Assembly (NCBI RefSeq): GCF_042651065.1
Contig: NZ_JBHSCH010000012.1
Coordinates: 1 to 64,000, forward strand
DNA length: 64,000 nt
DNA from: Pseudoroseomonas aestuarii
Lineage (GTDB): Bacteria; Pseudomonadota; Alphaproteobacteria; Acetobacterales; Acetobacteraceae
Direction of reading: 5' to 3'
The position numbers were made by a program, and so were the translations under genes. The notes under the pieces were generated by a model. The model worked only from the letters and a program-made list of their open reading frames with translations, was not told the origin of the DNA and searched no databases. Below, piece by piece: positions 25,691-34,800 of this stretch. Every line of letters begins with the position of its first letter. The first letter of the stretch is position 1.

Positions 25691-26614
25691 CTGCTCGACT
25701 ATCCGTCCCTTGCTGCCTTGGCCGCCGTGGTGCGCGAAGGCGGCTTCGAGCGCGCCGCCGCCGCCCTGGGCGTCACGCCCTCGGCGGTGTCGCAGCGCGT
25801 CCGCGGCCTGGAGGAGCGTCTCGGCGCGGTGCTCGTCATGCGCGGTCAACCGCCGGTGCCGACCGAGGCCGGGGCGAAGCTCTGCGCGCATGCCGAGCGG
25901 GTCCGGCTGCTGGAAGGCGAGCTGGCCGCGCAGCTCCCCGGCATCGCCGGCAGGGGCGAGCGGAGTGAAAGCCGGGTCACGCTGCGCATCGCCGTGAATG
26001 CCGACAGCCTCGGAAGCTGGTTCCTGCCGGCCGCGGCGCGCTTCGCGGAACGGACCGGAGCGCTGCTCGACCTCGTGCTGGACGACGAGGAGCACACGGC
26101 CGGCCGCCTGCGCTCGGGCGAGGTGCTGGCGGCGGTGACGACCGATCCCGCCCCCGTGCAGGGCTGCCGCACCGTCGCGCTCGGCGCCTTGCGCTATGCG
26201 GCGACGGCCAGCCCGGACTTCGTCCGCCGCCACTTCCCGCGCGGCGTGGACGCCGAGGCGATCACGCGGGCACCGATGCTGCGCTTCGACCGGCGGGACG
26301 GCCTGCAGGCACGCTGGGCAGGCGAGATCCTCGGCGCCGCCGCGCTGGATGCGCCGGTGCATTGGGTGCCGTCCACGCAGGGCTTCGTGGATGGCGCGCT
26401 CGCCGGGCTGGGCTGGGGCATGAACCCGCTGCCTCTCGTCGCGGACCATCTGGGCTCCGGCCGCCTGGTCGAGCTGGTGCCGGAACGCCGGCTCGGCGTC
26501 GCGCTGCACTGGCAGGCGGCCCGCATCGGCGCACGGCTCCTCGACATGCTGTCCGGAGAGGTCATGGCCGCGGCGAGGGCGAATCTCCGCGAAGGACAGA
26601 CAGGCGCAGGGTGA
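25691..26614 (+). CDS. argP: LysR family regulator ArgP
   Basis: A 307-residue regulator of the exporter. The HTH starts LLDYPSLAALAAVVREGGFE and contains AALGVTPSAVSQRVRGLEE. ArgP proteins normally begin M(L/F)DYP. The codon at that place is CTG (25691), preceded by GCGGAG at proper spacing; no in-frame ATG, GTG or TTG is near, the closest upstream being deep inside the exporter gene. The effector domain is complete to AARANLREGQ. A four-codon frame (ATG AAG CGG AGC TAA, 25674-25688) ends just before the CTG. Confidence 0.85.
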   Translation: MLDYPSLAALAAVVREGGFERAAAALGVTPSAVSQRVRGLEERLGAVLVMRGQPPVPTEAGAKLCAHAERVRLLEGELAAQLPGIAGRGERSESRVTLRIAVNADSLGSWFLPAAARFAERTGALLDLVLDDEEHTAGRLRSGEVLAAVTTDPAPVQGCRTVALGALRYAATASPDFVRRHFPRGVDAEAITRAPMLRFDRRDGLQARWAGEILGAAALDAPVHWVPSTQGFVDGALAGLGWGMNPLPLVADHLGSGRLVELVPERRLGVALHWQAARIGARLLDMLSGEVMAAARANLREGQTGAG

Positions 26615-26731
26615 GTCCGGGGAAGGACGCCGGCTTTGCGGGGGCCTGCCCGTGGCAGGCGATGGCAGGCATGAGAGGCCCCTGGCACCACCGGCACTTC
26701 CGGGGCCAGGACCTGGCCGCCGGAACGTCCT

Positions 26732-27268
26732 TCAGGCGCCTTGCGGGCGGAAGGCCTTGCAGATGGCAGGGTCGGTCTCCAGCCGGGGGCCGCCGATCAG
26801 GTCGATGCAGTAGGGGATGGCGGGGAAGACCGCCTCCAGGCATTCGGCGATGGCCGAAGGCTTGCCCGGGAGGTTCACGATCAGGCTGCGCCCCCGCGTG
26901 CCGGCGGTCTGGCGCGACAGGATGGCGGTCGGCACGGCTCGCAGCGAGACGGCGCGCATCAGTTCCCCGAAGCCGGGCAGGAGGCGGTCACAGACCGCCT
27001 CCGTCGCCTCGGGCGTGACATCGCGCGGGGCCGGCCCCGTGCCGCCGGTGGTGATGATCAGGGGGCATCGCTCCCGGTCGGCCAGCGCCGTCAGCGCCGA
27101 CATGATCTGCGGCTGCTCATCCGGCACCAGCCGCGCGGCGGCGCGCCAGGGCGTGGCCAGGATGCGCGCCAGAACCGCGTGGATGGCGGGGCCGCCCGCA
27201 TCCGCGTACACGCCCTGGCTGGCGCGGTCGGAGACGGTGACGATGCCGATCGGGACGGAGGCCGGCAT
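26732..27268 (-). CDS. mogA: Molybdopterin adenylyltransferase
   Basis: A 178-residue MogA. GIVTVSDRASQGVYADAGGP is the N-terminal signature; TTGGTGPAPRDVTPEAT is the conserved molybdopterin-binding loop; SLIVNLPGKPSAIAECL closes the fold. It adenylylates molybdopterin before Mo insertion by MoeA. It lies six bases after the RIC gene on the minus strand and is separated from the moeA/mobB genes of the nar operon, but clearly supplies Mo cofactor for NarG. Confidence 0.93.
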   Translation of the reverse strand: MPASVPIGIVTVSDRASQGVYADAGGPAIHAVLARILATPWRAAARLVPDEQPQIMSALTALADRERCPLIITTGGTGPAPRDVTPEATEAVCDRLLPGFGELMRAVSLRAVPTAILSRQTAGTRGRSLIVNLPGKPSAIAECLEAVFPAIPYCIDLIGGPRLETDPAICKAFRPQGA

Positions 27269-27274
27269 GGCGGA

Positions 27275-27946
27275 TCAGGCCGAGAAGCGCGGGAACAGCA
27301 CGTTGTTCTCCAGATGGACGTGCTCCATCAGGTCATCAGCGAATTTGCGCGTGCCGGCGTAGAGGGCGCGCCAGGTGTTGCAGGCGCCCTCCGGCGGAAC
27401 GCCGCCCTGCGTCAGCTTCTCCAGCGCCTGCAGATGCCCGCCATGGTCGTCGTGCTCGGCGCGCATGACGCTGATCGGCTGGCCGATCATCGGGTGGCCG
27501 CCCTGGCGCATCAGCGGGAAGAGGATCCGCTCCTCCTTCTGCATGTGGTCTTCGAGCTCGGCGGCCATCCGCTCCAGCAGATCGGCCAGGCCGCGCGGCG
27601 CGAGGGGATGCTCGCCATGCACCGCCTCGACCCGGCGTGCGAGGCGGACCAGCTCCGGCAATTCGCGCCGGTGCGTCGCGTGGTAGCGCTGCTCGATCAG
27701 GGCGATCAGCGCGCCCGTCTCCTGCGGCACCGTGGCGGCGGCGGCATCGGGGTGGAGGGCGGCAAGCTCGCCCTCCACCGTGGCGAGGTCGACGCCACGC
27801 CGTGCCGCCGCCTCGGCGAGCGGAGCCTGCCCGCCACAGCAGAAATCCAGCTTGTGGCGGCGGAACACGGCCGTCGCGCCCGGCAGGGCGGCGGCGATCT
27901 CGGCGACGCTGCGCGGGCCGAAGACGGAAGCAGTGGAAGCGCTCAT
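27275..27946 (-). CDS. ytfE: Iron-sulfur cluster repair di-iron protein (RIC/YtfE/ScdA)
   Basis: A 223-residue hemerythrin-like protein. The N-terminal ScdA domain has FRRHKLDFCCGGQAPLAEAA. The hemerythrin part provides HRRELPELV, EDHMQKEERILFP, EHDDHGGHL and EHVHLENNVLFPRF, the His/Glu ligands of the di-iron site. It repairs Fe-S clusters damaged by nitric oxide, which is made by nitrate and nitrite reduction. It is followed by mogA and preceded, after 130 bases, by the narK fusion, so it probably belongs to the same transcript. Confidence 0.93.
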   Translation of the reverse strand: MSASTASVFGPRSVAEIAAALPGATAVFRRHKLDFCCGGQAPLAEAAARRGVDLATVEGELAALHPDAAAATVPQETGALIALIEQRYHATHRRELPELVRLARRVEAVHGEHPLAPRGLADLLERMAAELEDHMQKEERILFPLMRQGGHPMIGQPISVMRAEHDDHGGHLQALEKLTQGGVPPEGACNTWRALYAGTRKFADDLMEHVHLENNVLFPRFSA

Positions 27947-28076
27947 CGGGCGGCTCTCCTGGAGGCCCCGGAAGGGGCCGGTTCTGGCTGATGCGGCGCC
28001 GGCGGCTGCAATGTCCCGCCGGCGCGATGTTCCCTTGGTGGGGGAGGCGTGGCGCCATCCTCCCGCGCGGGCGTGC

Positions 28077-30836
28077 CTACTCCGCCGGGGAGGGCGCAGG
28101 CACGGGCGCCTTGCGGCCGCCGCGCTCCACGTCGTGCAGCAGGCCGCCGTGCCGGGTGTAGAACCACCAGGTCATGGCGATGCAGCTGACGTAGAAGCCG
28201 AGGAAGCCGTAGAGGGCCAGCTCCGCCCCGCCGGTGGCCGCGATGGAACTGCCGAACGACTTCGGGATGAAGAAGGCGCCATAGGCGGCCACGGCCGAGG
28301 TGAAGCCGATGATCGCCGCCGATTCCTTGTCCGCCTGCTTCACCAGCTCCGCCGCCGGGCGGCCCGGGTTCAGGCGCGCGACCTCCTTGCGCATGATCGC
28401 CGGGATCATCTGGAAGGTGGAGGCGTTGCCGACTCCGCTGGCGGCGAACAGGAAGAGGAAGCTGCCGAAGAAGGCCGGGAAGGCCGAGGCGCTGCCCTTC
28501 ATGCCGATGGCGTAGAGGATGCCGAGCGTGCCGAGGCTCATCGCCACGAACACCCACAGGCTGATGCGCCCGCCGCCCACACGGTCCGTCAGCCGCCCCG
28601 CCGCCGCGCGCGCCAGGGCGCCGACCAGCGGGCCAAGGAAGGCATAGGAGAGGGCGTTGACCTCGGGGAAGAGGATCTTCGTCAGCAGCGGGAAGGCGGC
28701 CGAGAAGCCGATGAAGGAGCCGAAGGTGCCGGTGTAGAGCCAGCACATGATCCAGTTGTGCGAGCGGCGGAAGATGACCGACTGGTCGGCGAAGGAGGCC
28801 TTCATCGTGGCGATGTCGTCCATGCCGAACCAGGCGGCGATGGCGCTGGCCACGATGAAGGGGACGAAGACGAAGCCCGCATTCTGCAGCCACAGCGAGG
28901 CCTGCGCGCCGCCCGCGAGGGCGGCCTGCGGCGCGCCGCCCAGCCAGCCGAAGACGCCCGTGGTGATGACCAGCGGCACCACGAACTGCACCACGCTGAC
29001 GCCGAGATTGCCGAGCCCGGCATTAATGGCCAGCGCGTTGCCCTTCTCCGCCTTGGGGAAGAAGAAGGAGATGTTGGCCATGGAGGAGGCGAAGTTGCCG
29101 CCGCCCAGGCCGCAGAGCAGCGCCAGGGCCAGGAAGATCCAGTAGGGGGTGGAGGGCTCCTGCACCGCGAAGCCCATGCCGAGCGCCGGCAGGGCGAGCG
29201 ACCAGGTGGTCAGCGTCGTCCACAGCCGGCCGCCGAACATGGCGGGCATGAAGGAATAGAAGACGCGCAGCGTGGCGCCCGAGAGGCCGGGCAGCGCGGC
29301 CAGCCAGAAGAGCTGCTCGTTGCTGAAGGCGAAGCCGATGGCGGGCAGCTTGGCCACCACCACGGACCACACCATCCACACCGCGAAGGAGAGCAGCAGG
29401 CAGGGCACCGAGATCCACAGGTTGCGGCGCGCGATGCGGCGGCCGGCCGTGGCCCAGAAATCGGCGTCTTCCGGCCGCCAGTCACGGATGGCGCCGCTCG
29501 CGGCCAGCGCGCCCTGCTGGGCGGTGCCGTGGATCGGCTGCATCTCGGGCAGCTCGGGCAGGCTGCGTGCGGGCAGCCCGGCCTCGGCGGCGGCCTGCTC
29601 CATCCGGCGGATGGCCAGGTGCATCCAGAGCAGGGCCGAGGCGACGACGAGGAAGAGCAGCCAGAAGCAGCTCTGCCAGATGCCGGTGAGGTCGTTCAGC
29701 AGGCCGAAGGCGATCGGCAGCAGGAAGCCGCCCAGCCCGCCCACCAGCCCGACCATGCCGCCCACCGCGCCCACGCGGTCCGGGTAGTAGATGGGGATGT
29801 GCTTGTAGACGGCGGCCTTGCCCAGGCTCATGAAGAAGCCGAGCACGAAGGCCACCACCATGAAGCCCGCGATGCCGAGGCGGGCCGAGAACGCCACCGG
29901 GCCGCGGATGCCCTGGATGACATAGTGCGCGGGCGGGTAGGAGAGGATGAAGGCGCAGGCGACGCCGACAAGGAGCGACCAGTACATCACCCGCCGCGCG
30001 CCATAGCGGTCCGACAGGTGGCCGCCATAGGCGCGGAACACCGAGGCGGGGATGGAGTAGACGGCGCCGATCATGCCGGCCGTCTTGATGTCCAGCCCGT
30101 AGACGCCGATCAGGTAGCGCGGCAGCCACAGCGCCAGGGCGACGAAGCCGCCGAAGACGAAGAAGTAATAGAGCGAGAAGCGCCAGACCTGGACATTGGC
30201 CATCGGCGCCAGCATCGCGGCCAGGGATTCCGGGCGGGCGCCCGCCGCGCGGCGGCGCTCCAGGTCCGGATCGTCGCGGGTGAGCAGGAAGAACAGCACC
30301 GCCGTGACGGCGAGCGCCGCCGCCCAGATCAGCGCCACGCTCTGCCAGCCATAGGCCACCATGACGCTGGGGGCGGCGAACTTCGTCACCGCCGCGCCGA
30401 CATTGCCGGCACCGAAGATGCCGAGCGCGGTGCCCTGCTTCTCCTTCGGGAACCACTTGGCCACATAGGCCACGCCGACCGAGAAGCTGCCGCCCGAGAG
30501 GCCGACGCCGAGCGCGGCCAGCAGGAAGGTCGGGTAGTCGTAGGCGAAGGTCAGCAGCACCGTCATCGCGGCGGCCGAGAGCATGGTGAGGGTGAAGACC
30601 ACCCGCCCGCCATACTGGTCGGCCCAGACGCCGAGGATGAGGCGGATCAGCGAGCCGACCAGGATCGGCGTGCCGACCAGCAGGCCGAACTGCGTGTCGG
30701 TCAGGCCCAGATCCTTCTGGATCTGGATGCCGATGATGGCGAAGATCGTCCACACGGCGAAGCAGACCGTGAAGGCGAAGGTGGACAGCCACAGGGCGCG
30801 GCCCTGATCGGCTGGGGCGACCGGAGCGGTCGTCAT
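28077..30836 (-). CDS. narK: Fused nitrate/nitrite transporter NarK1-NarK2
   Basis: A 919-residue protein with two complete MFS units. Unit 1 (about 10-425) has GVGLSGGSFSVGVAYVAKWF then GAGNVGAA; unit 2 (about 465-905) has GNFASSMANISFFFPKAEKG and GLGNLGVSVV. These are the paired nitrate signatures of NarK. In Paracoccus and relatives the fused protein combines a nitrate/proton symporter with a nitrate/nitrite antiporter. Which half does which cannot be told by eye. The start overlaps the upstream Crp/Fnr gene (ATGA), so translation is coupled. Confidence 0.95.
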   Translation of the reverse strand: MTTAPVAPADQGRALWLSTFAFTVCFAVWTIFAIIGIQIQKDLGLTDTQFGLLVGTPILVGSLIRLILGVWADQYGGRVVFTLTMLSAAAMTVLLTFAYDYPTFLLAALGVGLSGGSFSVGVAYVAKWFPKEKQGTALGIFGAGNVGAAVTKFAAPSVMVAYGWQSVALIWAAALAVTAVLFFLLTRDDPDLERRRAAGARPESLAAMLAPMANVQVWRFSLYYFFVFGGFVALALWLPRYLIGVYGLDIKTAGMIGAVYSIPASVFRAYGGHLSDRYGARRVMYWSLLVGVACAFILSYPPAHYVIQGIRGPVAFSARLGIAGFMVVAFVLGFFMSLGKAAVYKHIPIYYPDRVGAVGGMVGLVGGLGGFLLPIAFGLLNDLTGIWQSCFWLLFLVVASALLWMHLAIRRMEQAAAEAGLPARSLPELPEMQPIHGTAQQGALAASGAIRDWRPEDADFWATAGRRIARRNLWISVPCLLLSFAVWMVWSVVVAKLPAIGFAFSNEQLFWLAALPGLSGATLRVFYSFMPAMFGGRLWTTLTTWSLALPALGMGFAVQEPSTPYWIFLALALLCGLGGGNFASSMANISFFFPKAEKGNALAINAGLGNLGVSVVQFVVPLVITTGVFGWLGGAPQAALAGGAQASLWLQNAGFVFVPFIVASAIAAWFGMDDIATMKASFADQSVIFRRSHNWIMCWLYTGTFGSFIGFSAAFPLLTKILFPEVNALSYAFLGPLVGALARAAAGRLTDRVGGGRISLWVFVAMSLGTLGILYAIGMKGSASAFPAFFGSFLFLFAASGVGNASTFQMIPAIMRKEVARLNPGRPAAELVKQADKESAAIIGFTSAVAAYGAFFIPKSFGSSIAATGGAELALYGFLGFYVSCIAMTWWFYTRHGGLLHDVERGGRKAPVPAPSPAE

Positions 30837-31618
30837 CTTGGAACTCCCCTTGCCAGGAGCGGATGGAGGGTTTCGGGGCCGTCGATCAGCGGATCGAGGG
30901 CGAAGCGGGCGCGGGCCGCCACGAGGTCCTCGGCGTGCAGGAGGTCTCCCTCCACGCGCAGGCCATGGCGGGCCACCGCGGCGAGGGAGCGGGAGAAGGT
31001 CTCCCGCGTCATGCCGAGCTCGGAGGCGATCAGGCGCTTCTCGGTGGGCAGGCGCGCCGCCTGGCCGGGCGGCGTGGCCTCGGCGAGGCGGAGCAGATAG
31101 CAGCCGACCCGCTCCTCGGCCGAGCGCAGCCGCACATTCTTGGCGAGCTTCACCTGGCGGCGGAACTGCGCCGCCTGGCAGGCCAGGACAGCCAGGCAGA
31201 AGGCGTGGTCGGAGGCCACCGCCTCGCGGAAGATCTCCGCCTGGATCAGCAGCAGGCGCGCCTCGCCGAGCACGCGGGCCCGCAGCAGGTAGGGCTGGCG
31301 GTTCAGCACGGCAGCCGGCAGCAGCAGGTCGACCGGACGGACCAGCTCGACAAAGGCCTCCTCGCGGCCACGGATCCCCAGCAGCTCGATGCTGCCGCCG
31401 ATCAGGACCTGCGCGAAGCTCGGCGTCTCGGCCTGCTCGAACACCACGCTGCCGACCGGCAGCCGATGCAGGATCGCCAGGCTCGCCAGCCGGTCCAGGA
31501 GCGCCTCCGGCACGGCGCGCAGCCAGGGCGTGGCGGCCAGGGCCTCCCGGGGCGTCGCGGGCTCGGTGCCGCTCTCGGACAGGGCCGCCCCTGCGGTCTC
31601 CGCAGGGTCATGCGGCAT
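30833..31618 (-). CDS. Crp/Fnr family regulator of nitrate respiration (NarR/DNR-like)
   Basis: A 261-residue regulator: an effector (cyclic-nucleotide-fold) domain about 40-150 and a C-terminal HTH_CRP. The recognition helix is TRETFSRSLA, keeping the E-x2-S-R pattern of Fnr that reads TTGAT half-sites. The cysteines that ligate the Fe-S cluster of Fnr are absent, so it more likely senses nitrite or NO. I choose the ATG at 31618; one at 31708 is in frame but would lie upstream of the transcription start implied by the box at 31727-31740. The stop overlaps narK. Confidence 0.85.
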   Translation of the reverse strand: MPHDPAETAGAALSESGTEPATPREALAATPWLRAVPEALLDRLASLAILHRLPVGSVVFEQAETPSFAQVLIGGSIELLGIRGREEAFVELVRPVDLLLPAAVLNRQPYLLRARVLGEARLLLIQAEIFREAVASDHAFCLAVLACQAAQFRRQVKLAKNVRLRSAEERVGCYLLRLAEATPPGQAARLPTEKRLIASELGMTRETFSRSLAAVARHGLRVEGDLLHAEDLVAARARFALDPLIDGPETLHPLLARGVPR

Positions 31619-31726
31619 CGTGGCATCCACCGAAGAGGTCTTTCGCTGTGCCGCGGAGCGCTGATCGTCGGGCCCGTTGGCGTGATTTGTATCAATCCGA
31701 TTATGCATTTTGATCACTCCGGTTCC

Positions 31727-31740
31727 TTGACTCAGATCAA
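31727..31740. promoter_or_regulatory. FNR/NNR-type box between the regulator and narG
   Basis: TTGAC-TCAG-ATCAA matches TTGAT-N4-ATCAA at nine of ten positions. It is 89 bases before the narG start and about 110 before the regulator's ATG, fitting activation of both divergent promoters from a -41.5 position. Confidence 0.8.
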
Positions 31741-31828
31741 TGAATGCCACGCCTGAGCTCATCCATAACCTGGGCACGCTTCGCGGTCCTCGCTGCCCGA
31801 GGCACCGCATACCGCAGGAAATCCAGGG

Positions 31829-34800
31829 ATGAGCCACTTCCTTGACCGGCTGACCTTCTTCCGGAAGCAGGTCGACACCTTTGCCGACGGCCACGGGGTG
31901 GTCACCAACGAGCCGCGCGCCTGGGAGGACGGCTACCGCAAGCGCTGGCAGCACGACAAAGTCGTCCGCTCGACGCATGGGGTGAACTGCACCGGCTCCT
32001 GCTCGTGGAAGATCTACGTGAAGGGCGGCATCGTCACCTGGGAGACGCAGCAGACGGACTACCCGCGCACGCGCCCGGACCTGCCGAACCACGAGCCGCG
32101 CGGCTGCGCCCGCGGCGCCAGCTATTCCTGGTATCTCTACTCCGCCAACCGCGTGAAGCACCCGATGGTGCGCGGCCGCCTGCTGAAGCTGTGGCGCGAG
32201 GCGCGGGCGATCCGCACCCCCGTCGCCGCCTGGGCCTCGATCGTGGAGGATGCGGAGAAGCGCGCGAGCTACACGAAGAAGCGCGGCCTGGGTGGCTTCG
32301 TGCGCGCGGGCTGGGACGAGGTCAACGAGATCATCGCCGCCGCCAACGCCTACACCGCCAGGACCTATGGGCCGGACCGCGTGATCGGCTTCTCGCCGAT
32401 CCCGGCGATGTCGATGGTCTCCTACGCCGCCGGCTCGCGCTACCTGTCGCTGCTCGGCGGCGTCTGCATGAGCTTCTATGACTGGTACTGCGACCTGCCG
32501 CCCGCCAGCCCGATGACCTGGGGCGAGCAGACCGACGTGCCGGAGAGCGCCGACTGGTACAATGCCGGCTACCTGATGCTCTGGGGCTCCAACGTGCCGC
32601 AGACGCGCACGCCGGACGCGCATTTCTACACCGAGGTGCGCTACAAGGGCACCAAGAGCGTCGTCGTCTCGCCCGACTACGCCGAGGCCACCAAGTTCGC
32701 CGATCTCTGGCTGCACCCCAAGCAGGGCACCGACGCGGCGCTGGCGCTGGCCATGGGCCATGTGATGCTGCGCGAGTTCTACCTCGACCGCACCGTGCCC
32801 TATTTCGACGATTACGCCCGCCGCTACACCGACATGCCGATGCTGGTGCGCCTGGTGCGGCAGGGCGACCGCTACGTGGCCGAGCGCCTGCTGCGCGCCG
32901 ACGACTTCGTGGACGGGATGGGCGAGGCGAACAACCCCGCCTGGAAGACGGTGGCCTTCGACGCCGCCGGCAATCCGGTGGTGCCGAACGGCTCCATCGG
33001 CTTCCGCTGGGGCGAGCAGGGCAAGTGGAACCTGGAAGCCCGCGAGAGCGGCGGCGCCGATGTCACCCTGGCGCTGACGCTGGCGGGGCATGGCCCCACC
33101 GCGCGCGTCGCCTTCCCCTATTTCGGCGGCGCCGCCACCAACGGCTTCACGGCGACCGAGCACCCGGACGTGCTGGTCCGCAACATCCCCGTGCGCAACC
33201 TGCAACTGCGTGACGGCGAGGCGCTGGTCACCACCGTCTTCGACCTGCTCTGCGGCAATTACGGGCTGGACCGTGGCTTCGGCGGCGGCCATGTGGCGCA
33301 TTCCTACGACACGGACGAGCCCTTCACCCCCGCCTGGGCGGAGCGCGTGACGGGCGTGCCGCGGCACCAGATCATCCATGTGGCACGGGAATTCGCCTCC
33401 AACGCGGAGAAGACCAAGGGCCGTTCCATGGTCATCCTCGGCGCGGGGCTGAACCACTGGTACCACATGGACATGGCCTACCGGGGGATCATCAACCTCC
33501 TGGTCTTCTGCGGCTGCATCGGGCAATCCGGCGGCGGCTGGGCGCATTATGTGGGGCAGGAGAAGCTGCGGCCGCAGACCGGCTGGGCGCCGATCGCCTT
33601 CGCGCTGGACTGGAGCCGCCCGCCACGGCAGCAGAACTCCACCTCCTTCTTCTACGCCCACACTGACCAGTGGCGCTACGAGACGCTCGGCGTCTCCGAG
33701 ATCCTCTCGCCCACCGCGCCCGAGGGCGACTGGAGCGGTGCACTGATCGACTACAATGTCCGCGCCGAGCGGATGGGCTGGCTGCCCTCCGCGCCGCAGC
33801 TCCGGCAGAACCCGCTGACCATCGCGGCCAGGGCGCGCGCGGCGGGGATGGAGCCCAAGGACTATGTGGCGCAGGCCGTGCAGTCCGGCGAGCTCGAGCT
33901 CTCCTGCCAGGACCCGGATGATCCGGCGAACTGGCCGCGCAACATGTTCGTCTGGCGCTCCAACCTGCTGGGCTCCTCCGGCAAGGGGCACGAGTATTTC
34001 CTCAAGCACCTGCTGGGCACCAGCCATGGCGTGCTGGGCAAGGATCTGGGCGAGGAAGGGCACGAGACGCCGCGCGAGGTGCGCTGGCACGACAAGGCGC
34101 CCGAGGGCAAGCTGGACCTGCTGGTGACGCTGGACTTCCGCATGTCCACCACCTGCGTCTACTCGGACATCGTGCTGCCGACGGCCACCTGGTACGAGAA
34201 GAACGACCTCAACACCTCCGACATGCACCCCTTCATCCACCCGCTCTCCGCGGCGGTGGACCCGGCCTGGGAGGCGCGCTCGGACTGGGAGATCTACAAG
34301 GGCATCGCCCGCAGCTTCTCCGAGGTGGCGCCCGAGGTGCTGGGAAAGGAAACCGACGTCGTGCTGACGCCGATCCAGCACGACACGGCGGGCGAGTTGG
34401 CGCAGCCCTATGACGTGCAGGACTGGAAGACCGGCGCCGTGCCGCCCATCCCCGGCCGCACCATGCCGGCCGTCAGTATCGTCGAGCGCGACTATCCGGC
34501 ACTGTACGAGCGCTTCACCTCGGTGGGCCCGCTGCTGGAGAAGCTCGGCAATGGCGGCAAGGGCATCGGCTGGGACACCCGGCACGAGGTGGAGTTCCTC
34601 CGTGCGCTGAACGGCACCGCGCCGAACGGCCAGCCCAGGCTCGACGCCGATCTAGACGCCATCGAGGCCATCCTGAGCCTGGCGCCGGAGACGAATGGCG
34701 AAGTGGCGGTGAAGGCGTGGGAGGCGCTCGGCCGCTTCACCGGCCGCGACCACGCGCATCTCGCGCTCCCCAAGGAGGACGAGAAGATCCGCTACCGCGA

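Noticed and set aside
27732..31100. Plus-strand frame of more than 1100 codons opposite narK
   Set aside because: Low-complexity Glu/Gly/Ala/Arg/His composition and complete overlap with the recognisable narK fusion and RIC genes; it is a shadow frame.
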